From JACVRW01 sp034664085 (GTDB taxonomy: Bacteria > Actinomycetota > Thermoleophilia > Solirubrobacterales > Thermoleophilaceae), in NCBI GenBank assembly GCA_034664085.1, contig JAXDII010000026.1, positions 77,051-141,050 on the forward strand: DNA of 64,000 nucleotides. Direction: 5' to 3'. The position numbers and the translations under genes are program-made. The notes under the pieces were generated by a model that saw only the letters and a program-made list of their open reading frames with translations, was not told where the DNA came from and made no database searches. The stretch's first letter is position 1. Each line of letters starts with the position of its first letter. Shown here piece by piece: positions 32,551-41,315 of this stretch.

Positions 32551-32921
32551 CGCATGCTCTCCTGCCGGCGGACGCCGGCCTGCAGCGCCACCTGGGCGGC
32601 GCGCTCGGCGAGTGGGTCGAACTCGCGGTCGGCCTTGCGCAGGTACCAGGCGCCGAGCACCCACGTCATGACGAACTGCGTGAGCGCCAGCGTGTAGCCG
32701 ACCGTGAGCCCGTCGGTCAGGAACTCGCGGCCCATGAAGTCCGGCGCGTACCCCGCCAGGATCACGAAGCCGAAGTACCAGACGAGGAAGAAGATCGTGG
32801 CCGGGACCACGAACGCCTTCTTCTTGCGAACGAGCTCCTGGAACTCAGGAGACTGCTCCGCCGCCTTCCAGTCGATCTCTGGCTCGGGGTTCGTGCCAGC
32901 CGCTGACTGTGTCGTGGCCAT
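32547..32921 (-). CDS. DUF485 membrane protein (YjcH-like)
   Basis: A 124-residue DUF485 protein. A short hydrophilic N-terminus leads to two hydrophobic segments (about 39-57 and 75-95) that follow the conserved SPEFQELVRKKKAFVVPATIFFLVWYF run. It is the usual partner encoded upstream of ActP; role unknown but thought to assist the permease. The longer in-frame extension to 33203 overlaps the divergent kinase gene and lacks an SD. The chosen ATG follows GGGGGAGAG. Confidence 0.88.
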   Translation of the reverse strand: MATTQSAAGTNPEPEIDWKAAEQSPEFQELVRKKKAFVVPATIFFLVWYFGFVILAGYAPDFMGREFLTDGLTVGYTLALTQFVMTWVLGAWYLRKADREFDPLAERAAQVALQAGVRRQESMR

Positions 32922-33105
32922 CTCTCTCCCCCTTCGTAGAGGTCCTCGCGCGAGGGCGTGCCCGGCTTGCCGAGCCGCAAAACGCCCGGCCTGCCGACCG
33001 GCCCGGCGCTGCGACGGACGGCGGCTTCGCCGCGACGAACGGCGCCCGCTCGGCGTGACCTCGGTCACTACGGGGAATAAGGGCTTCTGAAGGGGAGCAT
33101 CCGCA

Positions 33106-34284
33106 TTGGAGATCGCGCTTGGAGTGGTGTTCGGAGCCGTCGTCGTCGCCTCGATGTGGGCCGCGTCCCGCTTCCTCACGGCTCCGGGCACCGTGCTGAG
33201 CAACGAGGGTCACGCGATGCGCGCCGCGCTGCACGCCGCCACGGCCACGCTGCCCCACCTCCGCCGCGGCCTCGGACCCGCGACGGCGGCGAAGGCGGTG
33301 CCCCACCTGCGCGCGCTCACCCAGAGCACCGCGCTCGCGCTGGCCGACCGCGACACCCTGCTGGCGCTCGACGGCTCGGGCGCGGTGCGCTCGCTCGCCG
33401 GTGCGCCGCTAGTCGAGCTGTTCGAGGAGGGGCCCGACGACCGCGTCCACGTGGCCCCGCGCATGGAGCTGCCCGAGCTGCACCTGGGCGGCGCCGTCGT
33501 GGCGCCGCTGATGGTGCGCGGCCAGCGCGTCGGCTCGCTCGCGGCCTTCTACGCGCGCGGCCGCCGCATCGTGCCGGAGGACACGCGGGTCGTCGGGGAC
33601 GCCGCCGAGCTGGTCGCCGCGCAGCTCGAGCTCGCCGCCGCACAGCAGCAGGAGGAGCGCCTCGCGCGGGCCGAGCTGCGCGCCCTGCGCGCACAGATCT
33701 CGCCGCACTTCATCTACAACGCGCTCGCGGCCGTGGCGAGCTACATCCACACGCGGCCCGACGAGGCCCGCGAGCTGCTCACGGACTTCGCCGAGTTCAC
33801 CCGCTACGCGTTCCGGCGCGAGCGCCCGTACGTGACGCTCGCCGACGAGCTGCACTACGTCGAGAAGTACCTCAACCTCGAACGCGCCCGCTTCGGCGAG
33901 CGCCTGCAGGTGCGGCTGGCCGTCGCACCCGAGATCCTGCCCGCCGTCGTGCCGGTGCTGTCGCTGCAGCCGCTGGTGGAGAACGCGGTCCGCCACGGCA
34001 TCGAGGACAACGGCTTGGCCAGCGTGCTGATCGAGATCCTCGGCCAGGACCTGGGCGCCGACGCGCTCGTGCGGGTACGCGACGACGGCGCGGGCATGTC
34101 CGAGCAGGCCGTCCAGGCGGCGCTCAGCGGCCGCTCGGGCGGCATCGGCCTCCAGAACGTGCACCGCCGCCTCGAGTCGAGCTTCGGGCCCTCCTACGGG
34201 CTGGCGATCGAGTCGACCGAGGGCAAGGGCACGGAGGTGCGCCTGACCGTGCCGAAGTCGCATCCCGGGGTGCGCGCCGCGTGA
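33106..34284 (+). CDS. LytS-type sensor histidine kinase with GAF-like domain
   Basis: A 392-residue membrane-anchored sensor. One N-terminal span (1-20) is followed by a GAF-like domain (about 55-180), a short coiled coil, then a His_kinase/HATPase core: AQISPHFIYNALAAV with phospho-acceptor His201, PLVENAVRHGI (N box), VRDDGAGM (G1) and GIGLQNVHRRLESSFG (G2). The TTG start at 33106 is supported by AAGGGGAG about 8 bases upstream. It overlaps the response regulator by 4 bp. The input signal is probably cytoplasmic, perhaps a carboxylate or metabolic ligand, given the symporter downstream. Confidence 0.9.
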   Translation: MEIALGVVFGAVVVASMWAASRFLTAPGTVLSNEGHAMRAALHAATATLPHLRRGLGPATAAKAVPHLRALTQSTALALADRDTLLALDGSGAVRSLAGAPLVELFEEGPDDRVHVAPRMELPELHLGGAVVAPLMVRGQRVGSLAAFYARGRRIVPEDTRVVGDAAELVAAQLELAAAQQQEERLARAELRALRAQISPHFIYNALAAVASYIHTRPDEARELLTDFAEFTRYAFRRERPYVTLADELHYVEKYLNLERARFGERLQVRLAVAPEILPAVVPVLSLQPLVENAVRHGIEDNGLASVLIEILGQDLGADALVRVRDDGAGMSEQAVQAALSGRSGGIGLQNVHRRLESSFGPSYGLAIESTEGKGTEVRLTVPKSHPGVRAA

Positions 34285-35003
34285 GCGATCCGGAGCTCGA
34301 CGTGCTGGTGGTGGACGACGAGGCGCCGGCGCGGGCCGACCTGTCGCGGCTGCTGCGCTCGCTGCCCGGGATCGGCGACGTGTGCACGGCGGCCAGCGGC
34401 CAGGAGGCGCTGCGCACGCTGGCCGAGCGGCCCTTCGACGCCGTCTTCCTCGACGTCCGCATGCCGGGCCTCGACGGCCTCGAGCTGGCCCGCGTGCTGC
34501 GGCGCTTCGAGGCGCCGCCGGGCATCGTGTTCGTGAGCGCCTATGAGACCGGCGCGGTGGGCGCCTTCGAGCTGAAGGCGCTCGACTACCTGATGAAGCC
34601 GGTCAGCCGCAAGCGCCTCGCCGAGGCGGCCGAGCGGGTGAGCGACGCGCGCGCCGCGGCGGTCACGCCAGGCGGCGACCTGGTGCCGCTGCCCACGCTG
34701 CGCGGCGGGACGAAGCTCGTGCCGCGCGAGTCGATCCTCTTCCTGCAGGCCGACGGCGACTACGTGCGCGTGATCTGCGACGAGGAGCGCTTCCTGTTGC
34801 GCGGCCGGGTGTCCGACCTGGCGCGCCGCTGGCGCACATACGGATTCGTCCAGGTGCACCGCGGCTACGTGGCCAACCTGCGTCGGGCGGTCGAGGTGCG
34901 GCCGCTCGTCAACGGCACGGCGGTGCTCGCGTTCCAGGACGGGCGCGAGATCCCGGTCGCGCGGCGCAAGGTCGCGGAGCTTCGGCGGGAGCTCGTGGCG
35001 TGA
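34281..35003 (+). CDS. LytTR-family response regulator
   Basis: A 240-residue regulator. The receiver domain has LVVDDEAPARAD, phospho-acceptor Asp58 in VFLDVRMPG, and ALDYLMKPV with the switch Lys. A LytTR DNA-binding domain starts near residue 140 (LRGGTKLVPRESILFLQADGDYVRV) and continues through FVQVHRGYVANLR. The GTG start overlaps the kinase stop (GTGA). By analogy with YehU/YehT and CrbS/CrbR-type circuits it likely controls uptake of an organic acid, here through the symporter genes immediately downstream. Confidence 0.9.
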   Translation: MSDPELDVLVVDDEAPARADLSRLLRSLPGIGDVCTAASGQEALRTLAERPFDAVFLDVRMPGLDGLELARVLRRFEAPPGIVFVSAYETGAVGAFELKALDYLMKPVSRKRLAEAAERVSDARAAAVTPGGDLVPLPTLRGGTKLVPRESILFLQADGDYVRVICDEERFLLRGRVSDLARRWRTYGFVQVHRGYVANLRRAVEVRPLVNGTAVLAFQDGREIPVARRKVAELRRELVA

Positions 35004-35332
35004 GCGATGCGCCGGTGGGGCGCCCGCGCAGCCCGCGCGAGGAACTGGCCGAGGCAACCCCCCACGGCGACGTCTACCTCGGCCGGCTGATCAGGGCGCA
35101 GCTGCGGCTGTCGCTGCTGGCGCTGGGCGCGTTCGGCGGGCTGGTGGGATCGCTGCCGCTGCTGTTCCTGCTGTTCCCGGGGGTTCAGGAGGCCGAGCTG
35201 CTCGGCGTGCCGCTGCCGGTGATGATCCTGGTGGCGCCGCTGTTCCCGCTGATCGTGGTGATCGGCCTGCTCTACCAGCGCCGGGCGGACGCCCTCGACG
35301 AGACCTTCCGCGACGTCGTCACGCACGAATGA
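35000..35332 (+). CDS. Small two-span membrane protein, DUF485-like partner
   Basis: A 110-residue protein with a hydrophilic N-terminus (about 35 residues) and two strong hydrophobic segments (39-60 and 70-92) ending in a short acidic tail. The size and layout parallel YjcH/DUF485 proteins, and it is likewise encoded directly before an SSS symporter. It overlaps both neighbours by 4 bp (GTGA and ATGA). Sequence identity to DUF485 is not evident by eye, so the family call is by analogy. Confidence 0.75.
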   Translation: MSDAPVGRPRSPREELAEATPHGDVYLGRLIRAQLRLSLLALGAFGGLVGSLPLLFLLFPGVQEAELLGVPLPVMILVAPLFPLIVVIGLLYQRRADALDETFRDVVTHE

Positions 35333-37050
35333 TCGCGGCGGCAGCGGTGGTGGCGGTCGCGGCCGGAGCGATCGGCCTGGGCGTGTGGGGCGTGCGCCTG
35401 GTGCGCACCACCTCCGACCTGTACGTCGCCTCGCGCGCGATCACGCCGTGGTGGAACGCGGCCGCGATCTCGGGCGAGTACCTGTCCGCGGCCAGCTTCC
35501 TCGGGATCGCCGGCCTGGGCATGAAGCTCGGCGCCAGCGTCCTGTGGCTGCCGCTCGGCTTCGCCGCCGGCTACCTCGCGCTGCTGTTCTTCGTGGCGGC
35601 GCCGCTGCGGCGCTTCGGCTCGTACACGATCCCCGACTTCGCGGAGGCGCGGCTGTCGAGCCCGGCCGTCCGGCTGGTCGCGGCCGGCGTGGTGCTCATG
35701 ATCGGCGGCTTCTACCTGGTGCCCCAGCTCAAGGGAGCGGGCCTGACGATCGGCAGCGTGGCGGGCACGCCGTACTGGGTCGGCGTGGTCGCGGTGGCCG
35801 CGCTGGTGACGCTGACGGTCGCGCTGGGCGGCATGCGCGGGGTCACCTACGTGCAGGCCTACCAGTACTGGGTCAAGACGTTCGGGATCGCGCTGCCTGC
35901 CTGCCTGCTGCTGGTGTACCTGGGCGGCCTGCCGGAGCGGGCGGCGCTGTTCGGGCGGGAGCTGCCGCAGGCGCCGAAGGGCGGGCTGGTGGTGGAGCTC
36001 GACAGCCCGCAGAAGGTCGAGTTCCCGACGGACGCGCGCTTCACGCTCGACGGGCGGCGGATGACCGCCAACGCGGGCGAGGAGCGCACGATCGAGGGGC
36101 GGCTGGTGTTGCCGGCAGGGACCGCCGTTCCAGTGGCCGAGGGCACCGATGCCGAGCGCGGCGAGGAGTGGGCACGCCCGGTCGAGCGCTCGGGCCCCGC
36201 GTCGCCGGTGTTCGTGTACTCGCTGCTGCTCGCCACGTTCCTCGGGACGATGGGGCTGCCGCACATCCTGGTCCGCTTCTACACCAACCCGGACGGCTCG
36301 GCGGCGCGGCGCACGACCGTGCGCGTGCTCGGCCTGCTCGGCCTCTTCTACCTCTTCCCCGCGGTATACGCCGCGCTCGGCCGGGTGCTCACGCCGGAGC
36401 TGTACGTGAAGGGACAGACCGACTCCGTGGTGCTCGAGCTGCCCCAGGCGGCGTGGCCGGGCCTCGGCGGCGAGCTGCTGGCGGCGCTGACCGCCGCCGG
36501 GGCGTTCGCGGCGTTCACGTCCACGTCGTCCGGGCTGCTCGTCTCGATCGCGGGCACGCTCTCGCACGACGCGCGGCGCACCCGGTCCGGCGGCGCCGGG
36601 GAGCCCCCGATCGAGCGCATGCGCCGCTTCCGCTGGGCGGCCGTCGCGGGCATGATCGTGCCCGCGCTGATCGCGCTGGCGGCGCGCGGGCTCGACATCA
36701 GCGTGCTGGTCGGATGGGCCTTCGCGCTGGCGGCGAGCACGTTCTGCCCGCTGTTCCTGCTCGGCATCTGGTGGAGGGGCCTGACGGCCCGCGGCGCGAT
36801 CGCCGGCATGGCGGCGGGCGGCCTGGTGGCGAGCAGCGGCATCGTGGCGACGCTGGTGGCGGACCCGGAGCCGACCACCCTGGGCGCCCTGCTGGCCCAG
36901 CCGGCCGTGGTGTCGGTGCCGGTCGCGTTCCTGACGATGATCGGCGTCTCGCTCACCGACCGCGAGCGCCCCGCCGCCACCGAGGAGACGATGCTCGCGC
37001 TGCACGGCCCCGAGGGACTGGGGCTCGAGGCGCTGCGGGCGCGCGCCTAG
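35329..37050 (+). CDS. Sodium:solute symporter, ActP-related, with extracytoplasmic insert
   Basis: A 573-residue SSS-family carrier. It shares with ActP the N-terminal TPWWNAAAISGEYLSAASFLGIAGLGMKLG, GTMGLPHILVRFYTNPDGSAARR, and STSSGLLVSIAGTLSHD segments. Between spans near residues 205 and 290 it carries an extra 80 or so hydrophilic residues with beta-strand character (VVELDSPQKVEFPTDARFTL), a likely outside domain. It is the last gene of the kinase-regulator operon, divergent from the actP operon. Substrate unknown; a monocarboxylate is likely. Confidence 0.88.
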   Translation: MIAAAAVVAVAAGAIGLGVWGVRLVRTTSDLYVASRAITPWWNAAAISGEYLSAASFLGIAGLGMKLGASVLWLPLGFAAGYLALLFFVAAPLRRFGSYTIPDFAEARLSSPAVRLVAAGVVLMIGGFYLVPQLKGAGLTIGSVAGTPYWVGVVAVAALVTLTVALGGMRGVTYVQAYQYWVKTFGIALPACLLLVYLGGLPERAALFGRELPQAPKGGLVVELDSPQKVEFPTDARFTLDGRRMTANAGEERTIEGRLVLPAGTAVPVAEGTDAERGEEWARPVERSGPASPVFVYSLLLATFLGTMGLPHILVRFYTNPDGSAARRTTVRVLGLLGLFYLFPAVYAALGRVLTPELYVKGQTDSVVLELPQAAWPGLGGELLAALTAAGAFAAFTSTSSGLLVSIAGTLSHDARRTRSGGAGEPPIERMRRFRWAAVAGMIVPALIALAARGLDISVLVGWAFALAASTFCPLFLLGIWWRGLTARGAIAGMAAGGLVASSGIVATLVADPEPTTLGALLAQPAVVSVPVAFLTMIGVSLTDRERPAATEETMLALHGPEGLGLEALRARA

Positions 37051-37140
37051 GGCGTCTGCGCGACATCGGTTAGTGCCTTCCGCCTCGGGTAGACGCGCCC
37101 GGACACGGCGTCAGACCGCTTGGAACAAGGAGGTTCCGCA

Positions 37141-39786
37141 ATGAGAAGGCCCACCCTCCCCGGCAAGGCGATGGCCGTCTGCTGCGTCGTCGCGAGTGGT
37201 CTGGCAGCCCCCGCCGCCGCGACGGCGGCGTGGGACACGGACCCGGCGGTCGAGCAGCGCGCCAACGCGATCGTCGCCGGCATGACGACCGAGGAGAAGG
37301 TGGACCTCGCCACCGGGCAGCTGAACAACTTCTACGGCTTCTTCAACAACGGCGAGGAGCGCGTCGGCATCCCGGCGCAGACGATGGCCGACGGCCCGGT
37401 TGGCGTGCGCATCGCCAACCCGAACGCCGATCGCCGAACGACGCGATTCCCGTCCGGCACCGCGATGGGCGCGACGTTCGACCGGGCGCTGCTGCGCCTC
37501 GTCGGCGAGACGCTCGGCAACGAGGCCTTCCACACCGGCCACAACGTCCTGCTCGCCCCGAGCGTCGACATTGCCCGCACGCCGCTGTGGGGGCGCACGT
37601 TCGAGGGCTTCGGCGAGGATCCGCTGCTCAGCGGCGAGATCGGCGCCGCCTACATCGCCGGTGTGCAGACCAACCCGGTGATGGCGACGATCAAGCACTT
37701 CGCGGTCAACGATCAGGAGACCAGCCGCTTCACGATCTCCTCCCAGGTCGACGACCGCACGCTGCACGAGATCTACACCAAGCCGTACGAGATCGGCGTG
37801 CGCGAGGCGAGCCCGGGCGCGGCGATGTGCTCCTTCAACAGGCTCAACGAGGTCGCCGCCTGCGAGAACCCGCTGATGAACACCCTGCTCAAGGGCGAGT
37901 ACGGGCATCGCGGCTTCACCATGAGCGACTACAACGCCACGCCGAGCACCGTGCGGGCCGCGAACAGCGGCCTTGACCAGGAGCAGCCCGGCGACCAGGG
38001 CCCCGGAAGCGCGAACTTCGGCGAGCGCCTGCTGGCGGCCGTCGACGCCGGAGACGTCTCCATGACCCGGCTCGACGACATGGCGCGGCGCCAGCTGCGG
38101 CCGATGATCGGCCTGGGGCTGTTCGACAACCCGGTGCAGGCCGACCGCTTCGACGAGCAGGCCCACGGCCAGGTCGCACGGCGTGTGGCCCAAGAGGGCA
38201 CAGTGCTGCTCAAGAACGAGCGCCGCACGCTTCCGTTCCGGCTCGGCGCCCGGCTGCGTTCGATCGCCGTGATCGGCCCGGACGCCGACAACGCCTCCGC
38301 ACAGGGCGGCGGCTCGGCGACGATCGCCAATGCCACCTATGAGGTCAGCCCGCTCGAGGGCATCCGCAGGCGCGCTGGGTCCGGCACGCGCGTCACCTAT
38401 GCCGCCGGCACCGACGGCATCAGCGAGGGCGACCTTCTGCCCGGGCCGGCGCCCGTGCCGTCGACCATCCTGCGACCGGACGGCGGCCAGCCCGGCGACC
38501 GCGGCCTGCACGCCCAGTTCTGGCCCAACACGTCATTCGCCGGCGCGCCGGGACTGGATCTAGTCGACCCCAACGTCAACGTGAACTGGGGCTTCCAGAA
38601 CTTCTCCGGGTTCAACGCGGCCTCGCCCAAGGCCACCAGCTCGCAGGCCGTGACCGGGAACACCAGCCTGCTCGGCGACCTGTCGGCGCGCTGGACCGGT
38701 GAGCTGATCCCGCCCGCGACCGCCGACTACCGGCTCGGGCTGACGTCGCGCGGCACCGCTCGCCTCTTCATCGACGGCGCGCTGGTGCTGGAGAACACGA
38801 GCGATGCGGTCACCACGCAGAGCGTCCCGGTGAGCCTGCGGGCCGGCGAGCCGCGGTCGGTGCGCATCGAGTACAGCGCACCGGCGTTCAGCATGTTCCA
38901 GGGCGGACAGGTGCGGTTCTTCTGGGACCACGACGACTCCGTCATGGCGCCGGCGATGCGGGACGCGGTCGCGGACGCCCGGGCCGCCGACGCGGCCGTC
39001 GTCGTAGTCCGCGACTACGAGACCGAGGGGGGGTCGCGCCAGGCCGACCGGCCGCACCTCAACCTCCCCAAGGAGCAGGACCAGCTCATCCGCCGGGTCG
39101 CCCGGGCGAACCCGAACACCGTCGTGGTGATCACCACGGGCGGCGTGACGAAGACCTCCAACTGGGAGGAGGACGTGCGCGCAATCCTGCAGGCCTGGTA
39201 TCCCGGCCAGGAGCAGGGCAATGCGATCGCAGACATCGTGTTCGGCGACGTCAACCCGTCAGGCAAGCTGCCGGCGACCATCCCGAACGACGAAAGCCAG
39301 GTCCCGCCGATCGACCTGGACCAGGTCGCGGAGCACCCGGAGGGCGTCTTCGTTGGCTACCGCGGCTTCCAGCAGCGCGGGGACACGCCGTCCTACCCGT
39401 TCGGGCATGGCCTGTCCTATTCCACCTTCGGGTATCGCCTGCTGCGCGTCGCAGACGGCGCGCCCGGCACACCGCAGGGCGACGTTCGCGTGTCGTTCAG
39501 GCTGCGCAACCGGTCGAGGCGCGCCGGCGCGGAGGTGGCCCAGGTGTACATCGGCCGGCTGCCGACCCGCTCGGTGAGCACTCCGCCGCGCCAGCTCGCG
39601 GGATTCCAGAAGGTGCAGCTCGCCGGTCACGAGGCGCGGCGCGTCACCGTCACCATCCCCCGCCGGTCGCTGTCCTACTGGGACAGCGGCGCCCAGCACT
39701 GGGTGACGCCCTCCGGCAACCTCCCCGTGTACGTCGGCGGCTCCTCCGAGGACACGGCGCTGGCCGGAGTGATCAACGTGCGCTGA
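37141..39786 (+). CDS. Secreted GH3 family glycoside hydrolase with PA14 domain
   Basis: An 881-residue exported enzyme. Signal peptide 1-33 ends AAATAAW. The GH3 N-domain has ATIKHFAVNDQE and the nucleophile Asp263 in GFTMSDYNAT. The GH3 C-domain is split by a PA14 domain (about 455-600, GLHAQFWPNTSFAG to VRFFWDHDD), as in many beta-glucosidases. A fibronectin III-like domain closes the protein. The ATG is preceded by a perfect AAGGAGGT seven bases away, unusually strong for this window. Probably a beta-glucosidase or beta-xylosidase; specificity is not resolvable. Confidence 0.92.
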   Translation: MRRPTLPGKAMAVCCVVASGLAAPAAATAAWDTDPAVEQRANAIVAGMTTEEKVDLATGQLNNFYGFFNNGEERVGIPAQTMADGPVGVRIANPNADRRTTRFPSGTAMGATFDRALLRLVGETLGNEAFHTGHNVLLAPSVDIARTPLWGRTFEGFGEDPLLSGEIGAAYIAGVQTNPVMATIKHFAVNDQETSRFTISSQVDDRTLHEIYTKPYEIGVREASPGAAMCSFNRLNEVAACENPLMNTLLKGEYGHRGFTMSDYNATPSTVRAANSGLDQEQPGDQGPGSANFGERLLAAVDAGDVSMTRLDDMARRQLRPMIGLGLFDNPVQADRFDEQAHGQVARRVAQEGTVLLKNERRTLPFRLGARLRSIAVIGPDADNASAQGGGSATIANATYEVSPLEGIRRRAGSGTRVTYAAGTDGISEGDLLPGPAPVPSTILRPDGGQPGDRGLHAQFWPNTSFAGAPGLDLVDPNVNVNWGFQNFSGFNAASPKATSSQAVTGNTSLLGDLSARWTGELIPPATADYRLGLTSRGTARLFIDGALVLENTSDAVTTQSVPVSLRAGEPRSVRIEYSAPAFSMFQGGQVRFFWDHDDSVMAPAMRDAVADARAADAAVVVVRDYETEGGSRQADRPHLNLPKEQDQLIRRVARANPNTVVVITTGGVTKTSNWEEDVRAILQAWYPGQEQGNAIADIVFGDVNPSGKLPATIPNDESQVPPIDLDQVAEHPEGVFVGYRGFQQRGDTPSYPFGHGLSYSTFGYRLLRVADGAPGTPQGDVRVSFRLRNRSRRAGAEVAQVYIGRLPTRSVSTPPRQLAGFQKVQLAGHEARRVTVTIPRRSLSYWDSGAQHWVTPSGNLPVYVGGSSEDTALAGVINVR

Positions 39787-39808
39787 AAAGGGCGGCGCTA
39801 GAGGCGCC
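39786..39808 (-). terminator. Terminator for tRNA-Cys using the acceptor 3' strand
   Basis: On the minus strand GGCGC-CTCTA-GCGCC forms a 5-bp hairpin followed by GCCCTTTT. The 5' half of the stem is the last part of the tRNA acceptor arm, so termination and tRNA folding would compete until processing. The U run overlaps the GH3 stop codon on the other strand. Confidence 0.45.
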
Positions 39809-39872
39809 GACCGGAATCGAACCGGTGTGAACGGCTTTGCAGGCCGCTGCGTAGCCACTCCGCCACGGCGCC
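39802..39872 (-). tRNA. tRNA-Cys (GCA anticodon)
   Basis: A 71-nt cloverleaf on the minus strand. Acceptor GGCGCCG pairs with CGGCGCC; the anticodon stem CGGCC..GCCG-like region encloses TGCAAA with anticodon GCA. The T arm ACCGG-TTCGATT-CCGGT is intact. The discriminator base is U, the identity base expected for tRNA-Cys. CCA is not encoded. Confidence 0.93.
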
Positions 39873-39985
39873 GGGAGAAGCTGGACAAGCCTAGCGGCGC
39901 GGGTGGTCGCGGCTCCGGCTGCGGGGAGCCGCCGGTGCGGCGCAGCCATGAGCGGACCCTTATGGCGAGCAAATGGATTCCGTCT

Positions 39986-40014
39986 TTGACCTTATCGGTG
40001 CCCCTCCGTAACCT
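39986..40014 (+). promoter_or_regulatory. Candidate promoter for the molybdenum hydroxylase operon
   Basis: TTGACC (39986-39991), a 17-bp spacer, and TAACCT (40009-40014) match a housekeeping-sigma promoter reasonably well. Transcription would begin about 55 bases before the FAD-subunit ATG at 40075. It stands in a 200-bp gap between tRNA-Cys and the operon, the only long intergenic space here. Confidence 0.5.
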
Positions 40015-40074
40015 GCCGGCGCAGGACCTCGGCGGCCACAACCAGCGTCAGGCGAAGGACAACCACTGGAACGA

Positions 40075-40856
40075 ATGCTCAGGCCGCTGTCGCTCGAGGA
40101 CGCGCTGCGCGCGCGCGCCGAGGCGCCGCACGCCACCCCGATGCACGGCGGGACCGACCTGATGGTCGAGGCGAACTTCGGCCGCGCCACGCCGAGCGCG
40201 CTGCTGGACCTCACGCGGGTGTCCGAGCTCTCCGAGTGGTCGCACGAAGAGGGCACCCTGCAAATCGGCGCGGGAATGACCTTCGCCCGGCTGATGGAGC
40301 CACCGTTCGACCGGCTGGCGCCCGCCCTCGCCGCGGCCGCCCGCACCGTGGGCTCCCCGCAGATCCGCAACCGGGCGACGATCGGAGGCAACCTGGCCAC
40401 GGCGTCGCCGGCGGGCGACTCGCTGCCGCCGCTGATCGCCGGGCTCGCCGAGGTCGAGCTGGCCAGCGCGAGCGCCACCAGGCGCATGCCGCTCGCGGAC
40501 TTCTTCCTCGGGCCGAAGCGCTCGGCGCTCGGCCCCGACGAGCTGATCCAGCGGATCCACCTCCGCCCCGCACCCGGCGCCCAGACGTTCATGAAGGTGG
40601 GCCCGCGCAACGCGATGGTCATCTCGGTGGCGTCGGTGGCCGTGGTGGTGGACGACGAGCGGGCCGAGCTGCGTGCCGCGTACGGGTCCTCCGGCCCCGT
40701 GGTCGGCCTCGTGCGCCTCCCCCGCGACGACGCCGAGGCGCTGCCAGACGCCGTGGCCAGCGCCTGCAGCCCGATCGACGACGTGCGCGGCAGCGCCGAG
40801 TACCGCCGCCACGCCCTGCGCGTGCTGACCACGCGCGCACTGGAGAGGTGCCTCAC

Positions 40857-40860
<4 letters not shown>
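40075..40860 (+). CDS. Molybdenum hydroxylase FAD-binding subunit (CoxM/XdhB-like)
   Basis: A 261-residue medium subunit of a xanthine-dehydrogenase-family enzyme. HGGTDLMVEANFG corresponds to the AGGTDL FAD loop, and TIGGNLATASPAGDSLPPLIAG is the second FAD-binding motif. It passes electrons from the 2Fe-2S clusters to the terminal acceptor. It overlaps the next gene by 4 bp (GTGA). It is first in the operon of three subunits plus a deaminase. Confidence 0.92.
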
Positions 40861-41311
<451 letters not shown>

Positions 41312-41315
<4 letters not shown>

